From NCBI GenBank assembly GCA_000149265.1, contig CH003110.1:432502-496501 (forward strand): 64,000 nucleotides of DNA. The letters are read 5' to 3'. The stretch comes from Ciona savignyi (lineage: Eukaryota > Chordata > Ascidiacea > Phlebobranchia > Cionidae). The translations under genes were made by a program, and so were the position numbers. Shown piece after piece: positions 1-10,442 of the stretch (position 1 is the first letter of the stretch; each line of letters opens with the position of its first letter). The notes under the pieces are model-generated. The model was not told the origin of the DNA. It saw only the letters and a list, made by a program, of their open reading frames with translations, and searched no databases.

Positions 1-74
1 ATTCTAATTATTAGATTACTCTCTCGCACACATCCGCGTTACTAGGGCTAATACAGTATAATATGCAGTATAAG

Positions 75-305
75 AGTGGATAGGATTGGTTAGGATATTC
101 ATGTTTATCCCTGTGAATGAAAAGCGCCAGATGCTTGAACACACAAGCAAATGTCAGATTATCTATTAATCCACTCGGTTTTGGCGATGTTTGCTAAGTG
201 CCTTGCCCAAGGAAACAACCGACTAGATAATGACGAGTTTTAAAACTGCAGCCCATTAGCTAAAATGCAAAACACTAACCGACCAAAAGCTAATCGGTCT
301 GATTG
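75..305 (-). repeat. SINE copy, degenerate
   Basis: Reverse orientation. The TAGGATATTCATGTTTATCC tail motif and the TGCCTTGCCCAAGG core are recognisable; the tRNA-like head is rearranged. Confidence 0.6.
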
Positions 306-561
306 AGTAATTCAGGTTATTCCTACTTGTCAGATTAACAAAGAATAGAATATTGTCTTCTTTTCTTTTTAAATAAAAAAGCAATGGCTGGTATCATAAT
401 GCCTGTGAGGTTACGCACTCGTATTGTATAATATATACATATATATATATATCTAAACTAGGTGAAAATCTCGGTACGTGTTCTGGTATGAGTCGGCAAA
501 CTGGTTCCTTCTTGCATACAATAGTGGGTGTTTCTTGTGTTGTTCTAAAATTGTGTAATTA

Positions 562-660
562 GTTAGGATAGAATATTCATGTTTATCCCTGTGAATGGGA
601 AAATGCAATATGCGTTAAACACACGAGTAATTATCAAACTACCTCACGCCCACCATAGTG
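562..660 (-). repeat. SINE 3' fragment
   Basis: Only the tail half (TTCATGTTTATCCCTGTGAAT onward) is present. Confidence 0.6.
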
Positions 661-997
661 TAACCTGAAGTTTTTTCATAAAACTAATCTCTCTTAATAT
701 TCCAGCATATTCATATGGGTTAGATTACTCTTTAGATTTTGAGTGCAATAGTTGTTGGTTAAACAAAAACCTTTATGACCGTAACAGTTGGAAATTTAAC
801 TTTTATTAACATGACTTGAGTAATCAGTAATCCGGGAACAACTTGTGTTGTACCAAATTTTATCTAGCCTGTCCTGAAATGAATTTCTCTCACATAGAAT
901 TAAAGACATTTAAAAAATTAATAAATGACAGTAACCAGACTTCAGAAACAAGCTATCGGGCGGTAAATTGTGTTTTGATGGATTTGGGATTTTTGTC

Positions 998-1262
998 CGG
1001 CCCGTTGGTCTAACGGTAATCAATCAAAAGGTTGCAGGTGCGAAACTGGTCGCTAGCAAGTCGTCTGTGTGCCTTGGGCAAGGCACTTTACGGACATTGC
1101 ATGAACCCAGTGGATGAATGGGTTCTACCAAATTGAAGGAACGTGTCTATCATACACAACACACTGCAATAGCTCCGGTAACCCGACGATGGGTTTTGCC
1201 CGTGTGTTAACCGCCTTGGTTTTCCCATTCACTGGGATAAACATGAATATCCTATCCTATCA
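998..1262 (+). repeat. SINE copy
   Basis: Head with A-box-like TTGGTCTAACGG, core CTTGGGCAAGGCACTTTACG, tail ending in TATCCTATCC. About 20 bp is missing from the head. Confidence 0.8.
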
Positions 1263-2344
1263 GCCTTTCTTGGAAGTTAAATTATCTCAAATTGAATTAG
1301 GGAAATTTATAAAATTTAAACCTGTTCTTTGATACATGATTCGTCGGTTTAAATGTATTGGTTCCGCTTGAATGATTGGAAGTTTCACTTCAGCTGTCAA
1401 CTGCTGGTGTTTGTCTGGTAACAATAAATTATTTTATGACAAATTGAGTTTACATTTTTCATACAAATTGAGTTTACAATTTACAAAGTTGACATTTTAT
1501 TACTTCATAAAATCTAATTTGCCCTCACAAGTTGCCTTGAGTTTACTGTGTCAAAAATTGGTGTTTATTTTCTGGACAGTAAAACACAAATGTACTAAGT
1601 TTTTTTTTTTTAAAAACTGTCTAAAAAACTTTTATGGTTCTTTTCACATTGATAAATTATAACACTAGTTAGTATATTGATATATTATAACAAATTTATA
1701 CTACATACCATATGTAAATAGTCGATGACTTCAGAAAAATCAAATATTTTATCCCAACAACATAAATCACTTAATCGACTAATTTCCTATATTCCTGAAA
1801 TAAAATTACATGAAACATTTTGCGGTAAAAACTCGATTAGTTTGCAGTAAAAACTGGATTAGTAAACTGTAAATCTAACAAATACAAAGTAAGAGTAAAT
1901 ATGGTTACAAAAAATAGAGAAGGACAGTTTTTGATATGTTTCAACAATTAAAAAACAACAAAAATTAAGAATATCATCATACAATCTTGTCCAAAAAATA
2001 ATGTATTTTGCATAGATGCCTAATACAGTAATACGAAATGCAAATTTTCTAATTTCTTTTAGAATTTTCTTCTATTAAATTTCCTATGTATTTAAGGAAC
2101 ACAATTTCTAACGGTCGTAAATTGTGTTGTAGCTACAAACTGATACTTTTGTACATAATAATGTGTTTGGCATATAATTGTAAGGTTATATGTAATATTT
2201 CTTGTATGCCATATTTTACTCATACTGGTATAACTACCGCAAAAGGAAAATAAAATAGACGAAAGAATTATACAATGCAAAATTGCTGAAGGACAGGTTA
2301 AAAGTAATAAAATACATTGCAACACAATTGAAAATCATGTCAAA
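1263..2344. other. No gene seen
   Basis: AT-rich DNA with many short homopolymers; no family motif, splice-bounded open frame or repeat that I recognise. Confidence 0.5.
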
Positions 2345-2390
2345 TTACATTTTAATATCGTTGTTTTATACAGATATGAAGCTCAAGTGT

Positions 2391-2636
2391 ATAGGATAGG
2401 ATAGGATATTCATCTTTATCCCTGTGAATGGGAAAACCAAGGGGGTTAACACACGGGCAATTGTCAGATCACCTCGCGCTCATCGTCGGGTTACCGCAGC
2501 TATTGCAGTGTGTTGTATAATTGAGACATTGGTTAATTTTGGTTAAAGGACACAATCGACTAGCTAGCTACCATTTTCGCACCTGCAACTTTTCGGCTGA
2601 AAGGTGCCGCACTTTACCTCCAGACTAACCGGTCAG
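2391..2636 (-). repeat. SINE copy (first copy in the tandem duplication)
   Basis: Reverse orientation; shorter than its partner at 3484-3780 because the middle of the core is lost. Confidence 0.75.
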
Positions 2637-2849
2637 ACAAGTTGATCTAGGTTGAACCAGACAATGAACAGAAGGCAATTTGCCTATGTTACCATGCATG
2701 TTGCAATGTAAAATTAAATACATAATTCTTCATCTACAAGTACATGACAAACGCTAAAATGTGTTTAAAAAACTGAAATTAAAAAGTAAGAATTTTGGTA
2801 TTATCTTAGATATAAATCATGCAACAGAGACTGGAGAGGATGGTGGTAA

Positions 2850-3037
2850 TTAGTTTTCTTGATCATCCGATAAGAGTTTCTTAAGTTCGTTAGCTACTTT
2901 GTTTTTTTTGATACTTATACATGCGTCTATTAGTTCTTTAATGGGCTTTTCATAATGTTGATCGTGCCATTTTGCAAGTGCTTTGATAACTTTTTCATGC
3001 TCGTCATACCCTTTTAATAATGGTAATATAATTATGT
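2850..3037 (-). CDS. Alternative terminal exon B of the TNFR-like gene (death-domain half)
   Basis: Duplicate of the exon at 3958-4178, same acceptor and same phase, 61 residues then TAA at 2852-2850. The protein differs at many positions (KWHDQHYEKPIKELIDACIS versus KWHDEHHENPIEELIDICIR) yet stays open, so it is not a freshly dead copy. Either exon can complete the death domain begun at 5811-5710. Whether both are used cannot be told from DNA alone. Confidence 0.65.
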
Positions 3038-6000
3038 CTAGTTTGATCGGTTAGGATTTTTAAAGCATATCTGAAAAGTTTAGAAAAAGCTGTCATTATC
3101 TAGTCCAGTGATTTCTTATATTCCAAACACTGCAGAAGCTTTAACTGTGGACATTTAATAATAGCCTTTTTATAAGGAAAATGTGATCCCTGTTTTTTTG
3201 TTGGCCAAACAGCATCGATTAGCTATAGGGGTGGTTTTTCCAACCTTTGTTTTAATACAAACAAGTCTTTGTCTTAAATGGTCAATACATATAAGGTCGA
3301 TACATTGTCTTAGGTTCAGATCTATAATGAGCCACAGATGGATATGTGATAAGATATTCATTAATTGTGTGTTGCTATTAAACAAAAGATGTTGGAATTG
3401 AAATAAAATTCAACTTAATTATAGCTGCAAAGTGTTTTACATTTTAATATTGTTGTTTTATACAGATATGAAGCTCAAGTGTATAGTATAGGATTGGGTA
3501 TTCGTGTTTATCCCCGTAAATGGGAAAACAAAGGTGGTTAACACACGGGCAATAGTCAGATCACCTCGCGCCCATCCTCGGGTTACCGGAGCTATTGCAG
3601 TGTGTTTTATAATTGAGACATTCGTTAATTTTGGTAAAACCCATTAATTCGCTGGATTTAGGCAATGTCCGTTAAGTGCCCTGCCCAAGGACACAACCGA
3701 CTAACTAGCGACCATTTTCGCACCTGCAACCTTTCGGCTGAAAGGTGCCGCACTAAACCACCAAATTAACCGGTCGGACAAGTTCATCTTGGTTGAACCA
3801 GACAATTAACATAAGGCAATTTGCCTATGTAACGATGCATGTTGCAAGGTAAAATTAAATACACGATTATTTATCCACAAGAACATGACAAACGTTAAAA
3901 TGTGTTTAAAAAACTCAAATTAAAAAGTAAGAATTTTGGTGTTATCATAGATGTCAATCATCCAAGATTGACTGTATGGGATGGTGGTAATAAGTTTTTT
4001 TGATCATCCGATAAGAGTTCCTTGAGTTGTTCAGCTACTTTATTGTTTTTGATACGTATACATATGTCTATTAGTTCTTCGATGGGGTTCTCATGATGTT
4101 CATCGTGCCATTTTGCAAGTGCTTTGATAACTCTTTCATGCTTGTCATACCCTTTTAAGAATGGTAAAACGATTATGTCTAGTTGGACCGGTTAGAATTT
4201 TTAAAGCATATCTGAAAAGATTAGAAAAAGCTGTCATTAGCTAGTCCAGTGGTTTCTCTAAACACTGCCAAAGCTTTAACTGTGGGCATTAAATATTGAC
4301 TAGCTTTTTATAATGAAAAGATAGCCTTTTTATTATAAAAATGTGATCTGTTTTTTTTGTTGGCCACACAGTCGATTAGCTATAGGGCGTTTTTTTTTCA
4401 ACCTTTATTTTAATTCAAAAAAGTATTTGTCTTCATTGGTTGATACTTTCATGCCATTGCCTTAAATGGTCACCACATTCAAGGTCGATACATTGCCTTA
4501 AGTGATTGAAACAATTTAGAAAAACAGGACAGTATATGAGCAGAAATTCAACAGTAGAAACCACATAATAAGATGCAATGCCAGAGCACAGGAAAAATGA
4601 TGGCAATTATGAGATATTCTGATTAATTCATTCTCTCATGTAATCGCATGGTAATCTAACGATTGCCTGTATAGAACACCTGTTGCATTTCCCATTCACA
4701 AACATAAATCATGCATAGTTATTCCTGTTAGCTAATATTTAGCTTGTAGAAGTGATATTGTATAATGAGCCACAGATAGATATGTGATATTCATAAATTG
4801 ATTCGTGTGTGTTGCTCTAAAAATCAAACAAAAGATGTTGGAAATGAAATGAAATTAGCCATATCTTAGCATAAGGCACATGGTGGATATTTCCTGACAC
4901 CGGTACGCAAAAAATAACCTAGTCAGTCCTGCCAGTTAGTCTGGCGGTTAAGTTTGTCGCCTTTCAATCGAAAGGTTGCAGGTGCGAAACTGGTCGCTAT
5001 CTGGTTGGTTGTGTCCTTGGGAAAGGCACTTTACGGACATTGCCTGAACCCAGCAAATTAATGGGTTCTACCAAATTAAAGGAACGTGTCTATCATGTAC
5101 AACACACTGCAATAGCTCCGGTAACCCGACGGTGGGCGCGAGGTGATGATTACCCGTATGTTCATCCCCTTGGTTTTCCCATTCATGAGGATAAACATGA
5201 TTATCCTACCATATTCTATCCTATCCTAGACCACATGGTTATGTAACCGAATATTTAAAGTGACCAATACATATACCAATTCAAAACAAAAACAGTCTTT
5301 GGGTCTATGATGGGTTTAAAACTTTGCCCGGTAAAAAATAAAAAGTGCAGAAAGTTTTTACTTAATCTGCATTGCTGTGGACATGATATAATTAATACGA
5401 AATAAGATGTTTATAGTCTTAGAAAAAAAATGGAATACTAGAATGTTAATTTTTATAATTTCATTTTAATTATGAAAGCTTAGCTGTAAAGGCAAGCGGT
5501 TTTAATAAGACTATCCCACAACTCCATGCATTACACTCTAATTGATTTTAGTTAAGCAAATTAGAATGATAAACTGTAAGGCTATATGTAAATTGAATTA
5601 CATTCCGAAATGTCTCAATATAAAAAGTACAATTTAGACTTCATGGCTTTTGCTTCTAGACTATCATACAACTCCATGCATTATGCTTTAAAAATGTTTT
5701 CAAACATACTATTAATTTCATCTATTTCCTTATCTGAAAACTTTAACCCTTGTCCAAAAAAATTGTGTTGATCTTGTGGACTGACAAATTCACCCTCCAG
5801 GATTCGACTTGCTGCAAATAGAAAAGCATTTTTCAGCTGATTTAAAATGCAATAAAGCTATTTCAGAAATAGAAAATAGAAATACAAACCGAAAATATAA
5901 AATTGTATATTGTCCAACCGCTTAGTCTGGCAGTTTAGTGCGATGGCTTTTAACCGAAAGATTGCAGGTTCGACACTGCTCGCTAGCTAGATGGTTGTGT

Positions 6001-9000
6001 CCTTTATTCAAGTGACTTAACGGACATTGACTGAACCCAGCAGATTATTGAGTTCTACTAAATTGAAGGAACATGTAAATCATACACAAAACACTGAAAT
6101 AGCTCTGGAAACCAGATAGTGGGCGCGAAGTGATATGACGATTGCACATGTGTTAAACCCTTTGGTTGTTCCACCCACACCGATAAATATGAGTTTCTTA
6201 CCTTCATTAAATAACTCTTGCTTTTTGTTTCCTGTTAAAATGAATAATACATTAGGTTAATTTTACTTATCAAAATAACAATTTTTCTAAAAAGTATGTT
6301 ATAAATTAATCAACGCACACTGTAACAGCACCAGCAACTAAATTATAGCTACAAAGTGTTTTACAGTGTAGATAAAGGCAGTATTTTCTCTCAACAACAA
6401 TGTCTGACCGAATAGCTAGTTGGTTTGGTACATCATCAGCCAAAGGGATGCAGGATCAAAACTGGTTATGAGCTAGTCTGTTGTATACTTGGGAGAGGCA
6501 CTTAGCAGACATCGTCTAAACCTAGTAAATTAAAGATTTTTACTAAAACTAAAAAAATGTCTCAAACACACACAACCAACTATAATAGCTACATAAAAAC
6601 AACGATGGTTACACGATAATTTGAAACAAAAATCATATAATTCCAATGTGATAACAATACTATTCACGGGAATAAACATGAATATCCTATCTTATCCTAT
6701 AATAAAATTAAAGTGTTTTAATATCAAACTGATTATTTTTCACTCTCTTAATCATTTTCGCAGTGTATGGAATCAATAAAAGCAGATAGCTATTGAGGCA
6801 TGCCCCTAAGATGGTTATAAAGCAGACATTGCTTGATACTCTATCAAAAGACATATTTGTTTACCTGGATCACTTTTCTTAAGCAGAGGTTCATGATTGC
6901 GGGAAGGGTCATTAGAATCTTTTTCAACTGTTGAATTATGAAAGATTATCACATAAATTAAAAGCCTGGCGTATTTATTTTTACTATACTGCTATAAGAC
7001 ATATTTAACTTTTAATTTCCCTAAAACAAGATTGTTGCTATTCGAAAGATAAAATTATGAAAGTAAAGTGATTCTAGTTACCACAAAAAATAAATCTATT
7101 TTCACAAATCACATTTGTACCAAGTAGTTAAATTTAAAAACAGTTTTCCCCATTTGTTGCATTGGCCATAATATTGATTATCCTTGTAATATCCATGAAA
7201 TTATCACCTGGGGAATTCCCATGCATACCCGGTAAATTACAACTGTTTTTACTCATAATTTTATTATTAAACTAGAGGTAGGATAGGATAGAATATTCAT
7301 GTTTATCCCCTTCAATGGGAAAACCGAGGGTTTAACACACAGGCAATGGTCAGATCACCTCGTGCCCACTGTCGCGGAAAATTTAAAAGTTAATATCAAT
7401 GTGTGAATTTATTTGTATCAAGTAATAGTACTGTATTAGAAACACTATTTTATACCACATTAAACAAGTAAAATATTTGAAAATGTAGAAGTAAAATAAA
7501 TACCACAATTTTCCATCTGCTGGTTTCCACTATGTTTCTTATCATTTAGTTTTCTGCACATGCACACAATAACCATTATTAAGATAACAATAAAGGCCAC
7601 AAGAAAGATAATGATGGGAATGTTTGTATTACAGTTTGGAACTTCCTCAGTTATGGGTCTTGGTGTCCCTGTAAATTAAACCAAAATTATTAATGCAAAT
7701 TTTTGTCAATTTTAACGGATGCAAATCCTAAATCCTAAATTTGAAATGTAAATCCTAAACCGTATCCTCATTTTGAAATATGAGTAACCTATTTAACTTT
7801 CCTGCATTGGCACTTAGGATAGGATATAATTATGTCTATCTCCGTGTATGGGAAAACGCAAAGGGTGTTAACACATTGGTAATCAGCATGTCACCTCGCG
7901 CCCACCGTTGGATTTTTGGTCAAGTCACATAATAGACATTACATGAGACCAATGAATCATAAGTTGTTTCAATAATATGCATCATTGTTTCACTAATATA
8001 AAATCGTAATAGAAAAACTTAATACCGTTAGTGTTAGGGAATCAGAAGGCAAAGTATTTCCAATTGCATGGTTTTACTAAATGATTAATTTGGTTTGGGC
8101 ACAGGCCACGGTAGCAGCAAATGCTTACAACTCTATAAACAATATATTTTTAACACCATAACATCTTTTGTTTTAGTAATTACAACGAAAATGCATTAAT
8201 GCAGACATGGTTAAATGCAATCGTGTGTGTTGTGAATGTTAAAACATTTCATATGAAAAAAATCATCCATTTTACCAGTTGTTTGGTCCGCATTACAAAT
8301 TTGCATTAATATACATCCATCTTCACTTCGTGTGTAGCCATCTTTACAGCCGCACTAGAATAAAGTGTTTGTAATGAGGTCACTTAACATATTACAGTGG
8401 CAGGGCAACTTGTTACTTGAAATAAGGTAATCTTATGCTTATATAGGATAAAGTGGTCAAGTTTTATACTTGTAAATAAAAACACAACAGGCAGTTGCAG
8501 ATATTGTGTATTGGGATATTGCAGTAAATTTATTGTATTATAAGACATTGATACTGTTTTATGTCATTAATGGACTTGATTCAACGCAATAACCATTTAC
8601 AGGGTAAGGTAATTTACCTATATGACTAAGCTTCTTTCAATAGCATATTGTCACACATATCTATAAAAGCTATCTTTATCGAAATCAGTTCTGGCAAAAT
8701 CTACCTTTTTGGCGAAAGGTTAGCAAGTTGGTCGCTAGCTGGTCGGTTGTGTTCTTGGTCAAGAAACTTTACGGACATTGCCTAAAACCCAGTGGATCAA
8801 TAGGTTCTACCAAAAGTAAAGATTTTTCCTAACCATTTACAACAACAACAATTCAGTTGCTATGGTAACCTAACCTTTTTTGTCTTCGCCTTTTAAATGT
8901 GATACAGAAGAGAATTGTTGTGCGACCGGTTAGTCGGGCGGTTTAGTGCAAAGCCTTTCAATCGAAACGTTGCAGGTTCTGTTTTGGTCGCTAGCTAGTC

Positions 9001-10438
9001 GGTTGTGTCCTTGGAAAAGGCACTTAACGAAAAATTACCTAAACCCAGTCGATTAATGGGTTTTACCAAATTAAAGGAATGTGTAAATCATACAAATACT
9101 ACCATAGCTCTGGTAACCCGACGGTGGACGCGAGGTGATCTGACAATTGTCTGTGTGTTAACCCCCTTTGTTTTTCCATTTACAGGCATAAACATAAATA
9201 CTCTATTCTCCTATTTTAACATAAAGTTAGTCCTAAAAGTTGGGCTTAAAAGTTATGTTTAATAACTGTAATTGCCATCTTTAATTAAATTAAATTTAAT
9301 ATTTTAAGGATCGAATCTGCATAATATAGTGCATTTTACAAAGTGGTTACATTTGCTGTTATAAGGTTGATATATTAAAGCGTAAATAAAGTACAAAAGC
9401 AGGATTTTTACCAATGCCTGCTGGCTAGTAGTCCCAGCAAATAAGGTGACTTCATTTGGTCCATCGCATACTTTTTGGGGAACGCAATAAGAGTCCTTCG
9501 ACCACCTGTAATTAACTTTTTAGCAAATTGCTCAACCTATATTATGCTCATCGGTCTGCAGGCATAAAAGATTGTGGAATCAAAACCAACTGCTGTCTAG
9601 ATGATTATGTCCATGGAGCACTTAGTGGCCATCACCTCGACCTAGGATATAGGATAGGATATTCATCTTTATCCCCGTGAATGGGAAAACCAAGGGGGTT
9701 AACAGTTAACACACGGGCAATCGTCAGATCACCTCGTGCCCATCGTCGGGTTACCAGAGCCATTGCAGTGTGTTGTATATGATTTTCCTTCAATTTGGTA
9801 AAACCCATTAATCCGCTGGGTTCAGGCAATGTCCGTAAAGTGCCTTGCCCAAGGACACAACCGACTAGCTAGCGACCAGTTTCGCACCTTCAACCTTTCG
9901 ATTAAAAGGCACTTAACCGTTCTAAAGACCAACGGGCCGGACAAAACCTACTACAATAATGGGTTGTTCTAAAGGTATAAGCATGTCTCCATCTAATATA
10001 ACACACTGCATTAGATCAAGTACAATACTTTGAGTGAGAAATAATCTAAAAATAGCCAATGTTATTATCCCCTTTGCAGTTCACCCGCAAATACCCTATT
10101 CTGTGTCTCAAAACTCTTAATCCCAGCAAAAAAATTTCTTAATAAATTATTCTTACATTTAAAGAACACTGATTTAAACTTTGTACACAAATCAATAAAC
10201 AGGAACATAATCTCTAGTTTTGAAAAGGAACTACCACTTACTCGGTTGAGTAATATCCTTCAGGGCATAGTACACATCGCGGCCATGTCTTCAAAGCACT
10301 TGCGCTCAATCCACATTTGTCCCAATCCGAATATTGAGAGTCGATCCTGTATCCAGGTGGACACCGATAACACTTGTTGCGGATTGAAGTACCATCATCG
10401 GTAGGGTAGTTGTATGTTGGAAAATTCGGTTGTTGCAT
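2850..10438 (-). CDS. TNF-receptor-like membrane protein with cytoplasmic death domain
   Basis: Exons read 10438-10242, 9505-9412, 8354-8276, 7668-7504, 6927-6865, 6231-6202 and 5811-5710, then a last exon at 4178-3958 or 3037-2850. All junctions are GT-AG and phases agree, giving about 316 or 305 residues. The ectodomain has two cysteine-rich modules of TNFR style (CYRCPPGY, CVLCPEGYYS, CGCKDGY). One hydrophobic span follows at about residues 140-162, ending in CMCRK. The cytoplasmic tail ends in a death-domain-like fold: FSDKEIDEIN in the seventh exon, then KALAKWHD and ELIDACI or ELIDICI in either last exon. Family knowledge: such receptors bind TNF-type ligands and recruit death-domain adaptors. 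Odd points: the first exon starts at an ATG with an in-frame stop just upstream and has no signal peptide, so the 5' end is probably incomplete. A read-through form of the seventh exon would stop at 5681. SINEs sit in several introns. Confidence 0.82.
3484..3780 (-). repeat. SINE copy (second copy in the tandem duplication)
   Basis: Reverse orientation, near full length, at the position matching 2391-2636. Confidence 0.8.
3958..4178 (-). CDS. Alternative terminal exon A of the TNFR-like gene (death-domain half)
   Basis: Last-exon candidate nearer the rest of the gene. Acceptor AACTAG at 4179-4184; the codon split with the exon ending at 5710 is A|AC (Asn). It encodes 72 residues and a TGA at 3960-3958, including KALAKWHDEHHENPIEELID, the C-terminal helices of a death domain. 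The tail runs 13 residues past the point where exon B stops. It lies in a copy of a roughly 1.1-kb tandem duplication. Confidence 0.72.
4929..5227 (+). repeat. SINE copy in TNFR intron
   Basis: Near full length, antisense to the receptor gene, between the seventh exon and the alternative last exons. Confidence 0.8.
5912..6200 (+). repeat. SINE copy, diverged
   Basis: Head GTCCAACCGCTTAGTCTGGC and core are clear; it ends immediately beside the 30-base exon at 6202-6231, so the donor region of that exon abuts SINE sequence. Confidence 0.65.
6391..6705 (+). repeat. SINE copy, strongly diverged
   Basis: Head, middle and the AACATGAATATCCTATCTTATCC tail remain in order with many substitutions. 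Confidence 0.6.
7275..7377 (-). repeat. SINE 3' fragment
   Basis: Tail half only, reverse orientation, in the intron next to the transmembrane exon. Confidence 0.6.
7816..7912 (-). repeat. SINE 3' fragment
   Basis: Diverged tail half, reverse orientation, in the next intron. Confidence 0.5.
8710..8880 (+). repeat. SINE fragment
   Basis: Core part with GGTCGCTAGCTGGTCGG and the following TTTACGGACATTGCC. Confidence 0.55.
8921..9212 (+). repeat. SINE copy
   Basis: Near full length, starting at GTGCGACCGGTTAGTCGGGC. Confidence 0.75.
9648..9950 (-). repeat. SINE copy
   Basis: Near full length in reverse orientation, in the intron between the first two receptor exons. Confidence 0.8.
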
Positions 10439-10442
10439 TGTT

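Larger units (their letters stand above)
2345..4420. repeat. Tandem duplication of about 1.1 kb covering the death-domain exon
   Basis: The segment from about 2345 to 3240 is repeated from about 3438 to 4420: the same flank (TTTTATACAGATATGAAGCTC), a minus-strand SINE, then the terminal exon and the GATTAGCTATAGGG block. The SINE is present in both copies, so it was inserted before the duplication. Confidence 0.8.

Noticed and set aside
5681-5811. Stop at 5681 as the end of the TNF-receptor protein
   Set aside because: It would cut the death domain in half; an internal GTATGT donor at 5709 joins in phase to two exons that complete it. Kept only as a possible read-through isoform.
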